Made by a program: the position numbers and the translations under genes. Positions 24,830-34,044 of a stretch of 59,055 nucleotides of DNA are shown here, one piece after another. The notes below the pieces were generated by a model that was not told the origin of the DNA, ran no database searches, and worked only from the letters and a program-made list of their open reading frames with translations. The stretch is taken from assembly GCA_900768345.1 (NCBI GenBank), contig CAAGCO010000026.1:1-59055 (forward strand), in the 5' to 3' direction. Every line of letters starts with the position of its first letter. Position 1 is the first letter of the stretch. Origin of the DNA: Bacilli bacterium (GTDB lineage Bacteria; Bacillota_I; Bacilli_A; RF39; UBA660).

Positions 24830-26632
24830 ATGTGTGGAATAGTAGGTTATAAGGGAAAAAGAAATGTAAAAGAAGTTTTATTAAATGCTCTTGAAACTTT
24901 AGAATATAGGGGATATGATTCAGCAGGTATAGCAGTTCTTGATAATAATAAAATAAGAATAGTAAAGTCTGTTGGTAAAATAGAAAATTTAAGAGAAAAA
25001 ACTAAACGTTATGATTTTGATAAAGCAACTTGTGGTATTGCTCATACAAGATGGGCTACTCATGGTAAAGTATGTGAAGAAAATAGTCACCCTCATAAAG
25101 TAGGAAGAGTTGTTTTAGTTCATAATGGAATTATAGAAAATTATAAAGAAATAGAAGAACAAGTAAGTAAATATGAATTTAAGAGTGAAACTGATACTGA
25201 AAGAGTATGTGCTTTAATTGATTCATATTATACTGGTGATAATGAACTTGAAGCTATTGAAAAAGCTATTGAATTAGTAAAGGGTAGTTATGCTTTAGGT
25301 GTAATGTTTGAAGGTAAAGATAAATTATATGGTGTTAAGAAAGATGCTCCGCTTGTTCTTGGCGTTGGAGAAAATGAATATTTTTTATCAAGTGATATAT
25401 CTGCATTTTTAGCATATACTAAGGAACATATATTCTTAGAAGATAATGAAATTGTAGAGATTGGGGACGGTTTTAACGTATATTACAATGGAATAATTAT
25501 TCCTAAGAAAACTGAGACTGCTACATACGATATCGAAAGTGCTCAAAAAGGTGGATATGAACACTTTATGCTTAAAGAGATAGAAGAACAAGAAGAAGTA
25601 GCTAAAAAATTATATGCTAAATATATAGTTAACGATAGTGAATTTAGCGATGCTGTAGTAGATTTAAGCAAATATAAACGTATTGATTTTGTTGGTTGTG
25701 GTAGTGCTTATCATGCTGCATTAATTGGAAAATATTTTATAGATAAATATGCTACTAATAGAGAATTCTATTGTAATGTTTATAATGCTAGTGAATATAG
25801 ATATAGTAATCATTATTTTGATAAAGATGTTCTTGTAGTAGTATTATCTCAAAGTGGAGAGACTGCTGATACTCTTGCAAGTCTTCGTATGTGTAAGAGT
25901 GAAGGAGTGGATACTCTTGCAATAGTAAACGTTATATCTTCAACAATAGCTCGTGAAGCTGATATGGTTATGCCTATGCTTGCTGGACCAGAAATATGTG
26001 TTGCAACTACTAAAGGATATTTTAGCCAAAGCTATATATGTAGTTTACTTGTTCTTAAACTAATGTATAGAAATAGAATTATAGATAAAAAAGAATTGGT
26101 TAGAATATTTGAAGAATTTAAGAAATTACCTAAATTTATTAAAGAAGTAATCGAAAAAGTAGATTATCTTAAAGTAGCAAAATCAATATATAAAGAAAAA
26201 GATATGTATTATATTGGACGAGGAATAGATATTTATAGTTGTTATGAAGCAAGTCTAAAGCTTAAAGAAATATCTTATATACATAGTGAATGTTTTGCGG
26301 CTGGTGAACTTAAACATGGACCAATAGCATTAATTTCTAAAAATACTCCAGTTATATCATTATTAACTGAGTTCTCTGTTAGTGAAAAAACTATAAGTAA
26401 TATTATAGAAGCTAAATCTAGAGGAGCCAAAATAATTACTATTAGAAAAGAATCTATAAATATAGATAAAAATATAAGTGATTATGATATAGTTGTTCCT
26501 TTAACAAGCGAGTATTGTCAAAACTTAGTATTAATGGTTGCATGTCAATTACTTGCATATAATGTAGCTAAACTTAATAAATGTGATATAGATAAACCTA
26601 GAAACTTAGCTAAGAGCGTTACAGTAGAATAA
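24830..26632 (+). CDS. glmS: Glutamine-fructose-6-phosphate aminotransferase
   Basis: A 600-residue enzyme making glucosamine 6-phosphate for wall and amino-sugar synthesis. The nucleophile is Cys2 (MCGIVGYKG) of an N-terminal glutaminase domain (about 1-230). Two SIS domains follow (about 285-415 and 450-590) with SQSGETADT and the C-terminal KPRNLAKSVTVE. The 95-base upstream region is too short and too AT-rich to hold a glmS ribozyme, and I see none. AAGGAG precedes the ATG and a strong terminator follows. Confidence 0.97.
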   Translation: MCGIVGYKGKRNVKEVLLNALETLEYRGYDSAGIAVLDNNKIRIVKSVGKIENLREKTKRYDFDKATCGIAHTRWATHGKVCEENSHPHKVGRVVLVHNGIIENYKEIEEQVSKYEFKSETDTERVCALIDSYYTGDNELEAIEKAIELVKGSYALGVMFEGKDKLYGVKKDAPLVLGVGENEYFLSSDISAFLAYTKEHIFLEDNEIVEIGDGFNVYYNGIIIPKKTETATYDIESAQKGGYEHFMLKEIEEQEEVAKKLYAKYIVNDSEFSDAVVDLSKYKRIDFVGCGSAYHAALIGKYFIDKYATNREFYCNVYNASEYRYSNHYFDKDVLVVVLSQSGETADTLASLRMCKSEGVDTLAIVNVISSTIAREADMVMPMLAGPEICVATTKGYFSQSYICSLLVLKLMYRNRIIDKKELVRIFEEFKKLPKFIKEVIEKVDYLKVAKSIYKEKDMYYIGRGIDIYSCYEASLKLKEISYIHSECFAAGELKHGPIALISKNTPVISLLTEFSVSEKTISNIIEAKSRGAKIITIRKESINIDKNISDYDIVVPLTSEYCQNLVLMVACQLLAYNVAKLNKCDIDKPRNLAKSVTVE

Positions 26633-26662
26633 AAAATCTAAGAATAAATCTTAGATTTTTTT
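26632..26662 (+). terminator. Terminator after glmS
   Basis: TCTAAGA (26637-26643) pairs with TCTTAGA (26649-26655), with A and T flanks extending the stem and a T-run. Confidence 0.85.
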
Positions 26663-26742
26663 GTGTAAAATTGTATAAAAAATTTTTATAGCAATGGAAA
26701 TATAATTCTTATTATAGTATAATTATAATAGGAGTTTTTGAT

Positions 26743-29661
26743 ATGGGATTTAATTTTAAGAAACTTAAAAATAATTTAGGATTTTTTGTTATTGCTATTA
26801 TGATGATGGTAGTTTTAACTTTAGTAAATTATATATCTGATAAAAAGGCTAATACTTTGGATAAAGCAGATCTTACTGATGGTGAAGTTAATATATCTAA
26901 ACTTGTTATTAATGAAGTTATGACTTCCAATAAAGGTGCTTATGCTGATCCAAATGGTAAAATATATGATTATGTAGAAATATATAATGGAAATGAAAAA
27001 GATATTAATCTTAAAGATTATGGACTTAGTGATGAAGAAAGTAAGGTCAAATGGGTATTCCCTGAAACTATAATAGGACCTAAAGAATATATTGTTGTGT
27101 TCTTAAGTGGGAATAGAAGTGAAGGGTTGTATGCTAACTTTAAGCTTAAATCTTCTGGTGGAGAAGTAATGACTTTATTTAAACCAAATGGTAAAGTTGT
27201 TGATGCAGTTGAAACGGTAGCTCTTGATGGAAATACTGTTATGGCTCGTGATTTGAATGGTAAATGGGTTGTTCAAACTGAAGCTACACCAGGGCATGCA
27301 AATACTAAAGAAGGAAGAAGTGAATTCTTAGCATCATTAATAAGTGATGATGAAAAAGTTATAGAGATAAATGAAATACTTGCAAATAATAAAGGAAACT
27401 TTAAAAATAAAAATGGTGAATATAGTGGATATATAGAAGTTAAAAATATTAGTAAGAATAGTGTTAATCTTGCTAATTATGGACTTTCTAATAGTGAAGT
27501 AGCAAGCTTTAAATGGCAATTTCCAAGTAAGGTTTTAGATCCTGGGGAAGTAGTTACTGTGTTTACTTCTGGTAGGAGTTGTAAAACTTGTGATGAATTA
27601 AGTACTGGATTTAAACTTGATAGTAAAAATGGATTTGCTGTTCTTACTAATAATAAAGGTAAGATAGTTGATAAAGTAGAATATAAGAGTTTACCTAATG
27701 GTATAGGCTATATTAAGCAAGATGGAAAATTCTTACAAAATAATGCGATTAGTCCTGGATTTGATAATACTGTTGCTGGTATTAAATCATTCCAAAAGAA
27801 ATATCTAAGCACACCTAAAGAATTAATAATTAGTGAAGTTATGAATAATAATTATTCTTATTTAGCTCAAAATGGTGGTAATTATTATGATTGGATAGAA
27901 CTTTATAATAATAGTGGTAAAACAATTAATCTTAGTAATTATTGCTTAACTACTAATGATAATACTTTATGTTCTTATAAGTTACCTAAAGTAGAACTTA
28001 AGAGTGGAGAATATTATATAGTAATGGCATCAGGTGATACTAAGCTATCTAATAGTAAATATCAACATGCTTCATTTAAACTTGGTGATACTGAAGCTGT
28101 ATATTTAACTAAGAGTGATGAAATAGTAGATTCTATTATGGTTGCGAATGTACCGCTTGGATATTCAATGGGAAGAAGTGGTTCTTCAATAGTTTACTTT
28201 AGTAAGCCAACACCTGGAAGTAAAAATGGTGGAGGAACCGAAGCAATAAGCTATATACCATATGCAGATATTAAATCTGGAATATATGATAGTAATAAAG
28301 AATTTAAAGTAACTCTTACAGGAAGTGGAAAAATTTATTATACGCTAGATGGCTCAGAACCGACGACATCTTCTAAAGTTTACAGTAGTCCTCTTACTAT
28401 TAAGAAGACTACTGTTTTAAGAATAATGAGTAAAGAGGCTGGAAAGTTATCAAGCGATGTTAATAATTATTCATATATACTTGATACTAGTCATAAAACT
28501 TCTGTTATGTCATTAATAATTGATTCTAAAAAGTTAAATAAAGTTAATAATAATACAAGTTTGAATAGTAAAGTTCAAGAAAGAGGATACGTTGATTACT
28601 TTGATAAAGAAGGTGAAGGGTTTAGTATTAATGTTGGTCTTAAATTATTTGGTGGATCAACTAGAAGTTATAAAAAGAAAAGTTATGAAATTAAATTCAA
28701 AAAGAAATATGGAGATGCTAAACTTAAATATAAAGTATTTAAGAATGTAGATAGTTCTGTTTTTGATTCTTTAGTACTTCGTACTGGTAGTCAAGATGAA
28801 TTTCAATATAATGATCAAAGAACTGTTATAAAAGATGTAGTAGCAACTTCTTTGATGGGTAAGTATACTGATGTTGATGTTCAAGATTATGTATCAATCG
28901 TTTTATATATTAATGGTAAATATTGGGGAATATACTTTATACGTGAAAAAGTAGATGAAACATTTGTATCTAATCATTATAATGTTAATGCTACTAAGAC
29001 TGATACTAGTATTCTTAGAATAGATGGAGAAGTAAAGAGTGGTACTGATAAAAAATATAATTCTATGATTAGCTTTATAAATTCTAATAGTCTTAGTAAT
29101 AGTAAAAATTATGAAAAAATTAAAAAACAAATAGATATTCAAAGTTTTAGTGATTTCTGGATTGGAGAAATATATACAGCTAATTATGATATATTAAATA
29201 CTCGTTATTTTAGTAATCCATTAGTTGATAATGGAAAATGGAAATATATCTTCTATGATATAGATTCTGGATTCTTTAGAACTACTCAGAATACGTTTAA
29301 TGAATATACTAATCCTAGAGGTATGGGTTCTTGGAATTTTCCAACTGTATTACTTAGAAATATGATGAAGAGTAGTGAATTTAAGAGTATATTCTTAGAA
29401 AGACTTTCATACAATTTAAATAATACTTGGGCTTATAAAAACGTTGAAAAGAGAATAGATGAAGTAATAGATGAAATAGGAAAAGAGGAATTTAAAAAAA
29501 ATGCTGAACGTTGGGGTAACTCATATTCGCATTGGGAGAAATCCATTAAATCTATGAAAACATTTGCTAAAAAAAGAAATTCTTATGTAGTAAAATATGC
29601 TAAATCATATTTTAATTTATCTAGTAGTGATGTTAAAAAGTATTTTGGTGATGTAGAATGA
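26743..29661 (+). CDS. Surface protein: three lamin-tail domains plus CotH kinase
   Basis: A 972-residue protein. One N-terminal helix (about 10-30) leads outside the cell. Three lamin-tail domains follow (about 52-150, 205-300, 360-455), each starting with an [LI]xINE or ISE motif. A chitobiase-C-like beta domain (about 500-585; YTLDGSEPTTSSKVY) is next, then a CotH-type kinase domain (about 587-960) with LKLFGGSTRSYKKKSYEIKF, GKYWGIYFIREK and the metal-binding YIFYDIDSGFF (about 837-847). CotH enzymes phosphorylate secreted proteins with ATP. It is first in a five-gene operon and overlaps the VTC gene by 4 bases. Confidence 0.88.
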   Translation: MGFNFKKLKNNLGFFVIAIMMMVVLTLVNYISDKKANTLDKADLTDGEVNISKLVINEVMTSNKGAYADPNGKIYDYVEIYNGNEKDINLKDYGLSDEESKVKWVFPETIIGPKEYIVVFLSGNRSEGLYANFKLKSSGGEVMTLFKPNGKVVDAVETVALDGNTVMARDLNGKWVVQTEATPGHANTKEGRSEFLASLISDDEKVIEINEILANNKGNFKNKNGEYSGYIEVKNISKNSVNLANYGLSNSEVASFKWQFPSKVLDPGEVVTVFTSGRSCKTCDELSTGFKLDSKNGFAVLTNNKGKIVDKVEYKSLPNGIGYIKQDGKFLQNNAISPGFDNTVAGIKSFQKKYLSTPKELIISEVMNNNYSYLAQNGGNYYDWIELYNNSGKTINLSNYCLTTNDNTLCSYKLPKVELKSGEYYIVMASGDTKLSNSKYQHASFKLGDTEAVYLTKSDEIVDSIMVANVPLGYSMGRSGSSIVYFSKPTPGSKNGGGTEAISYIPYADIKSGIYDSNKEFKVTLTGSGKIYYTLDGSEPTTSSKVYSSPLTIKKTTVLRIMSKEAGKLSSDVNNYSYILDTSHKTSVMSLIIDSKKLNKVNNNTSLNSKVQERGYVDYFDKEGEGFSINVGLKLFGGSTRSYKKKSYEIKFKKKYGDAKLKYKVFKNVDSSVFDSLVLRTGSQDEFQYNDQRTVIKDVVATSLMGKYTDVDVQDYVSIVLYINGKYWGIYFIREKVDETFVSNHYNVNATKTDTSILRIDGEVKSGTDKKYNSMISFINSNSLSNSKNYEKIKKQIDIQSFSDFWIGEIYTANYDILNTRYFSNPLVDNGKWKYIFYDIDSGFFRTTQNTFNEYTNPRGMGSWNFPTVLLRNMMKSSEFKSIFLERLSYNLNNTWAYKNVEKRIDEVIDEIGKEEFKKNAERWGNSYSHWEKSIKSMKTFAKKRNSYVVKYAKSYFNLSSSDVKKYFGDVE

Positions 29662-30344
29662 AAGAATATAAATATAGACATGAATTAAAATTTAAAATAT
29701 CTAATAATGCTGCTGAAATATTAAAGCAGAAATTATCTTTAATACTTGGGAAAGATAAAAATGCATATTATGAAGATGGATCTTATTTAATAAAAAGTTT
29801 GTATTTTGATGATAGAGACTCAAATTCATATTATGAAAAAATGGATGGTGTCTTATATAGAAAGAAATATAGAATTAGAATGTATAACAATGTTGATACA
29901 TTCATAAGACTTGAAAAAAAGATGAAACATAATAATTTTACTGCTAAAGAACAAATGTTGATTTCAAAAGATATATATAGTAAAATATTAAATGGTAAAA
30001 TAGATGAGATAGAAAATCCCGAAGGGTTGTTATTAGAGTTTATTACCAACTATAAAAATAAAGGTCTTGTACCTAGTATTATAGTTGAATACCATAGAAC
30101 TGCTTTTACTTATCCGATAAGTGATGTTAGAATTACATTTGATTCTAATATACAAAGTAGTTTATATAATTATGATTTATTTAATACAAGTTATCCAAGA
30201 TATACAGTTGATGAACCTGGTAAGCAAGTATTAGAAGTAAAATTTAATGAAATATTACCTTTACATATAGCAAATATATTAAATGATATACCTGCTTGTA
30301 GAGAAGCAGTAAGTAAATTTGCGATATGTAGAAGTATTAAGTAG
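29658..30344 (+). CDS. VTC-domain polyphosphate polymerase-like protein
   Basis: A 228-residue protein matching the VTC4 tunnel domain that builds polyphosphate from ATP in yeast. The tunnel motifs are all present: YRHELKFKI at the start, YRKKYRIRMYN, RLEKKMKHNNFTAKEQ, the segment VEYHRTAFTYP with DVRITFD, and the late VLEVKF. It has no membrane helix, so it likely works at the inner membrane face with the DUF4956 protein encoded 11 bases downstream. VTC, DUF4956 and CotH genes recur together in bacteria; substrate and product here are inferred from the family. Confidence 0.88.
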   Translation: MKEYKYRHELKFKISNNAAEILKQKLSLILGKDKNAYYEDGSYLIKSLYFDDRDSNSYYEKMDGVLYRKKYRIRMYNNVDTFIRLEKKMKHNNFTAKEQMLISKDIYSKILNGKIDEIENPEGLLLEFITNYKNKGLVPSIIVEYHRTAFTYPISDVRITFDSNIQSSLYNYDLFNTSYPRYTVDEPGKQVLEVKFNEILPLHIANILNDIPACREAVSKFAICRSIK

Positions 30345-30355
30345 GAGATGGAAAT

Positions 30356-31039
30356 ATGATATTAAGTATATTTAAAAAATCATTTTTAGAGCAATTTACA
30401 GGTAGTGTATCTAGTGTTGATATGTTAATCTCACTGGTAGTTTCATTTGTAATTGGATTATTTATTGTATATGTATATAGAAAGACATATACTGGAGTAG
30501 TTTATTCAAAAGCATTCTCATTATGTATAATAATGCTTACGATGGTTACTGCGATGATTATTAGAACTATTAATTCTAATATTAGTTTATCTTTAGGTAT
30601 GGTTGGTGCTTTATCTATCGTTCGTTTTAGAACAGCTGTTAAAGAACCTGTTGATACTGGATTTATGTTCTGGGGTATTGCTGCTGGAATTATGGCAGGA
30701 GCTGGATTATATATTCCAGCTATAGTTGCTACACTTGGTATTGGAATTTTATATTTTGTTAGTTATTTAATGGGATTTAAAACATCTAATAGATATCTTT
30801 TAATAATTAAATATAAAGCAAATGCTCATGAAAATGTATTAAAGAAATTAAAAAATATTAAGAAATTTAAAATTAGAAGTAAAGCTATATTTGGAAGTGA
30901 AGTAGAACTTTCATTAGAAGTAGATGTCAAAGAAAATAGTAAGGGTGGTATTGATACTAATCTTGTTGATCAATTCAATGGAATAGATGGAGTTATAAAT
31001 GCTAGTTTAATAGCATATCAAAATGATTTTGGTAGTTAG
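30356..31039 (+). CDS. DUF4956 membrane protein
   Basis: A 227-residue protein with four hydrophobic helices (about 23-42, 55-75, 95-125, 120-142) and a soluble C-terminal domain (about 150-227, ferredoxin-like in pattern). The segment SLGMVGALSIVRFRTAVKEP is the DUF4956 hallmark. The family commonly sits beside VTC polymerases and is a natural candidate for a channel or scaffold for the polymer (inference). AGGAG precedes the ATG. Confidence 0.85.
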   Translation: MILSIFKKSFLEQFTGSVSSVDMLISLVVSFVIGLFIVYVYRKTYTGVVYSKAFSLCIIMLTMVTAMIIRTINSNISLSLGMVGALSIVRFRTAVKEPVDTGFMFWGIAAGIMAGAGLYIPAIVATLGIGILYFVSYLMGFKTSNRYLLIIKYKANAHENVLKKLKNIKKFKIRSKAIFGSEVELSLEVDVKENSKGGIDTNLVDQFNGIDGVINASLIAYQNDFGS

Positions 31040-31047
31040 GAGTTCTT

Positions 31048-32436
31048 ATGACTAGAAGAAGACTTAAAATTACACCTGTATTAGTAACACTAAATGTATT
31101 AGTGTTACTTCTTATTGTAGCTTTTTATGGTACTAGAATGATTAAATATTACTTAAAAGAAAATGGTAAAAGTAATAATAACGATAATACAGTTCTTCTA
31201 GTAGATAGTGTTTTAAAAAAGCAAAGTTATGTTGATTTAACTAAAGGTTTAATATTTGATGAAGAAAAAAATGAATATAGATACTTAGGTGAAGTTAATG
31301 ATAACTATCTTGAGTATTCTGGTATAATGTATAGAATTATTGGAATAGATAAAGATAAAAATATAAAAGTTATTGCTGATAAGGGTGTTACGATGATGTA
31401 TTCAGGACTTGAAAAGGGTTATGACAAATCATATGTTAATAAGTGGTTAAATTATGATAAAGATATTGCTGGTAGTGGCGTGTTTGAAAATAATATTAAA
31501 GAAAGTGTTAACTTTTTGACTAATACATATTATTGTGAAGATGTGATTGATGATGTTAAAAATATAACTTGTGACAAAAATAATACGACTTATAAAATTA
31601 GTTTATTATCATTATATGATTATTATAAAGCTGGAGGAAAAAGTAGTTTCTTAAATAATGGTGAAACTTTCTACTTAGGTACTCTTAATAAAGATAATTA
31701 TAATTACTATATAACATCTGATGGTGAAGTTAGTATTAATGAAATAAGTACTAAAACTTATACAGTAAGACCGGTTATAACTATTTCATCTGGTTCAGTT
31801 TTGTTAAGTGGAAAAGGAACTAAGGATGAACCATATAAAATATTAGAAGTAAAGCCAACTATGCTAGAAGATGCAACAATAAATACTTATATAAGTTACT
31901 CTAATCAATTATTTAAAATTATTGATAATAGTGGAGATGCTACTAAAGTTGCATTAAATGGTGTTATAAAAGAAAATGATACTGATGTTGTTAAAGCGTT
32001 TGGTAGGAAGAATAATAAATATTCTAATGCTAAAAATACAGTTGGTTATTATTTAAATAATACATACTTAAAAACATTAGATAGTAAAAATATTGTTAAA
32101 TCTAATTGGTATATTGGAGCATTAAGCTTAGATAACTTAGATTATAACAGTGAAAAAGATACTAAAGTAAATCTTTTTGTTGGTATGCTTTCACTTGGAG
32201 ATATGTTTGTTGGAGATGTTAACAATGTATTAACATTATCTAGAGGAATAGAATCTGATCAAATAATTAATGTTATAAATAAAGAAGGAAATTTTTATGG
32301 AGACTTTATTACAAGTAAATATAATGTAAGACCTGCGTTATATTTAAATAAAGAATTAAAGATTACTGGAGGAAGTGGTACTTTAGATGCACCATATGAG
32401 TTAGGAGTAAGTGATGAAGAAAAAGGAAAAGAATAA
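31048..32436 (+). CDS. Single-pass extracellular protein with two similar modules
   Basis: A 462-residue protein. A basic start and one helix (about 12-28) place the remainder outside. Two related modules follow (about 65-265 and 270-455). Each contains a YRIIGIDKD/FKIIDNSGD-like strand, a KWLN/YYLNNTYL helix, and a closing VRPxxxxxxxxxxxGxGTxDxPYxL motif; this resembles DUF6273-like secreted modules. The function is unknown. It is co-transcribed with the CotH-VTC genes and overlaps the next gene by 23 bases. Confidence 0.7.
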   Translation: MTRRRLKITPVLVTLNVLVLLLIVAFYGTRMIKYYLKENGKSNNNDNTVLLVDSVLKKQSYVDLTKGLIFDEEKNEYRYLGEVNDNYLEYSGIMYRIIGIDKDKNIKVIADKGVTMMYSGLEKGYDKSYVNKWLNYDKDIAGSGVFENNIKESVNFLTNTYYCEDVIDDVKNITCDKNNTTYKISLLSLYDYYKAGGKSSFLNNGETFYLGTLNKDNYNYYITSDGEVSINEISTKTYTVRPVITISSGSVLLSGKGTKDEPYKILEVKPTMLEDATINTYISYSNQLFKIIDNSGDATKVALNGVIKENDTDVVKAFGRKNNKYSNAKNTVGYYLNNTYLKTLDSKNIVKSNWYIGALSLDNLDYNSEKDTKVNLFVGMLSLGDMFVGDVNNVLTLSRGIESDQIINVINKEGNFYGDFITSKYNVRPALYLNKELKITGGSGTLDAPYELGVSDEEKGKE

Positions 32437-33469
32437 AAAAACTAGTAAATTTAGTGTATTCTTAATAGTTGTAGATGTAATAGCTGTTGTTTGTTTCTTT
32501 GTAGTTTATGGACCTTTTTCATTCTTTAGAGATTGGTTTATAACTACTGCGATGACTACTATGACTCATAAATATTTTGCATATACTTTATATAGTGAAG
32601 ATATGATTAAAGAAACACTTGATAATAATAAAATTATTGAATCAGAGGATCCAACTGATACATCTAAAATAAATTTCAATCCTGATTTTAGTAAAGATAC
32701 TTATGAATCTATATATGAAGAGCAAGTTCTTAAAAAGGATGAAGGAAATGATGTATATAAAGTTGTTGATATAAGTGGAGACAATTGGAGTGGTAAGATG
32801 GTTGTTGTTTATGATCCATCTAGACTTAGATTAGTGTTCTCTAAACAATATGGTAAGCGTGGCGAATATTTATCAACAATGGCTAAAAGTAAAAAAGCAT
32901 TAGTTGCGATGAATGCATCTGGTGTATATCACCCTAATGGTCAAAATAGAGTTACTGGTACGACAATTTTAGATGGTAAGGTTTATGCGACTGGTAAAAA
33001 GATTAATAAGGGTGGAGGACTTATAGGATTTACTAAAGATAATGTATTAATGCTTACTAAGAAAACTGCTAAAGAAGCAATAAAAGATGGAATGGATAGA
33101 GCTGTAGAGTTTGGACCATTCTTAGTAGTAAATGGAAAGTCTGCTGAATTCAAAGGAAATGGTGGATGGGGAATAGCTAATAGAAGTGCTATTGGTCAAA
33201 GACAAGATGGTATTGTGTTGTTACTTGCTATAGATGGTCGTTCATCTAAGTCAGTTGGTATATCAATGCCAGAGCTTGCTGATGTTTTCCAAAAATATAA
33301 AGCGTATAATGCTGCTAATTTAGATGGTGGTGGAAGTAGTGCTTTATATGCCATAGTTAATGGTAAAGGTGGACTTATAAATAATCCAGTAGGATATGGA
33401 TATTCTGGTGAAAGATATTTACCAAATGCATGGATGGTTTTACCAGAAAAAAGTGATAATTCAAATTAG
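32414..33469 (+). CDS. NAGPA-type phosphodiester glycosidase, membrane-anchored
   Basis: About 351 residues. One helix (about 16-38) is followed by an extracellular linker and a C-terminal NAGPA (DUF2233) domain (about 165-345) with ALVAMNASGVYHPNG, EFGPFLVVNGK, SAIGQRQDG and the hallmark AANLDGGGSSALY. The family removes N-acetylglucosamine from phosphodiester-linked sugars (uncovering enzyme, YngK-like proteins). ATG 32414 has AGGAG six bases before it; GTG 32411 is the alternative. As last gene of the operon it may edit sugar-phosphate linkages made or exposed by the other proteins (inference). Confidence 0.87.
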   Translation: MKKKEKNKKTSKFSVFLIVVDVIAVVCFFVVYGPFSFFRDWFITTAMTTMTHKYFAYTLYSEDMIKETLDNNKIIESEDPTDTSKINFNPDFSKDTYESIYEEQVLKKDEGNDVYKVVDISGDNWSGKMVVVYDPSRLRLVFSKQYGKRGEYLSTMAKSKKALVAMNASGVYHPNGQNRVTGTTILDGKVYATGKKINKGGGLIGFTKDNVLMLTKKTAKEAIKDGMDRAVEFGPFLVVNGKSAEFKGNGGWGIANRSAIGQRQDGIVLLLAIDGRSSKSVGISMPELADVFQKYKAYNAANLDGGGSSALYAIVNGKGGLINNPVGYGYSGERYLPNAWMVLPEKSDNSN

Positions 33470-33477
33470 GAGGGTAT

Positions 33478-34035
33478 ATGGACGTAGAATTTAGAAATCC
33501 AACAATATATATTATTAGCGGTAAAGCAAAACATGGAAAGGATACATTTTCTGCATATTTAAAAGACGTTTATGAACGTCATGGTAAGAAAGTAATTATT
33601 ACTCAACTTGCTAAATATATTAAGTATTATGCTCGTGAGATGACAGGATGGGATTTAAGTGAGGAAACTAAACCTCGTGAGTTCTTACAACAACTTGGTA
33701 CTGGAGTAATAAGACAAAAACTTAAAAAAGATGATTTATTTATTAAACGTATGATAGATGATATAGAAATATTTAGTTATTTCTATGATGTGATTATTAT
33801 AAGTGATGTAAGACTTAAAAAAGAAATATATGATTTAAAGAAAGCTTATCCAAATATTAAAGTTATTCATATAGTTAGACCTGATTTTGATAATGGTCTT
33901 ACAGAAGAACAAAAGAATCATCCGACTGAAAAAGATTTAGATGACTTTAATGAGTTTGACATAGAAGTTGTAAATACAACATTAGAAGAATTAGAAAAAA
34001 GTGTTAAAAAAATATACACAGAAAATGAAAGGTAG
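33478..34035 (+). CDS. P-loop nucleotide kinase, dNMP-kinase-like
   Basis: A 185-residue P-loop protein. Walker A is SGKAKHGKDTFS, a variant resembling phage-type deoxynucleoside monophosphate kinases, followed by the lid-like region KPREFLQQLGTGVIRQK and a Walker B-like strand VIIISDVRLKKE. It likely phosphorylates a nucleotide, though the substrate is uncertain. It begins 8 bases after the NAGPA gene and ends 9 bases before pgk, so it may be read with either group. Confidence 0.7.
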   Translation: MDVEFRNPTIYIISGKAKHGKDTFSAYLKDVYERHGKKVIITQLAKYIKYYAREMTGWDLSEETKPREFLQQLGTGVIRQKLKKDDLFIKRMIDDIEIFSYFYDVIIISDVRLKKEIYDLKKAYPNIKVIHIVRPDFDNGLTEEQKNHPTEKDLDDFNEFDIEVVNTTLEELEKSVKKIYTENER

Positions 34036-34044
34036 GTATATAAA

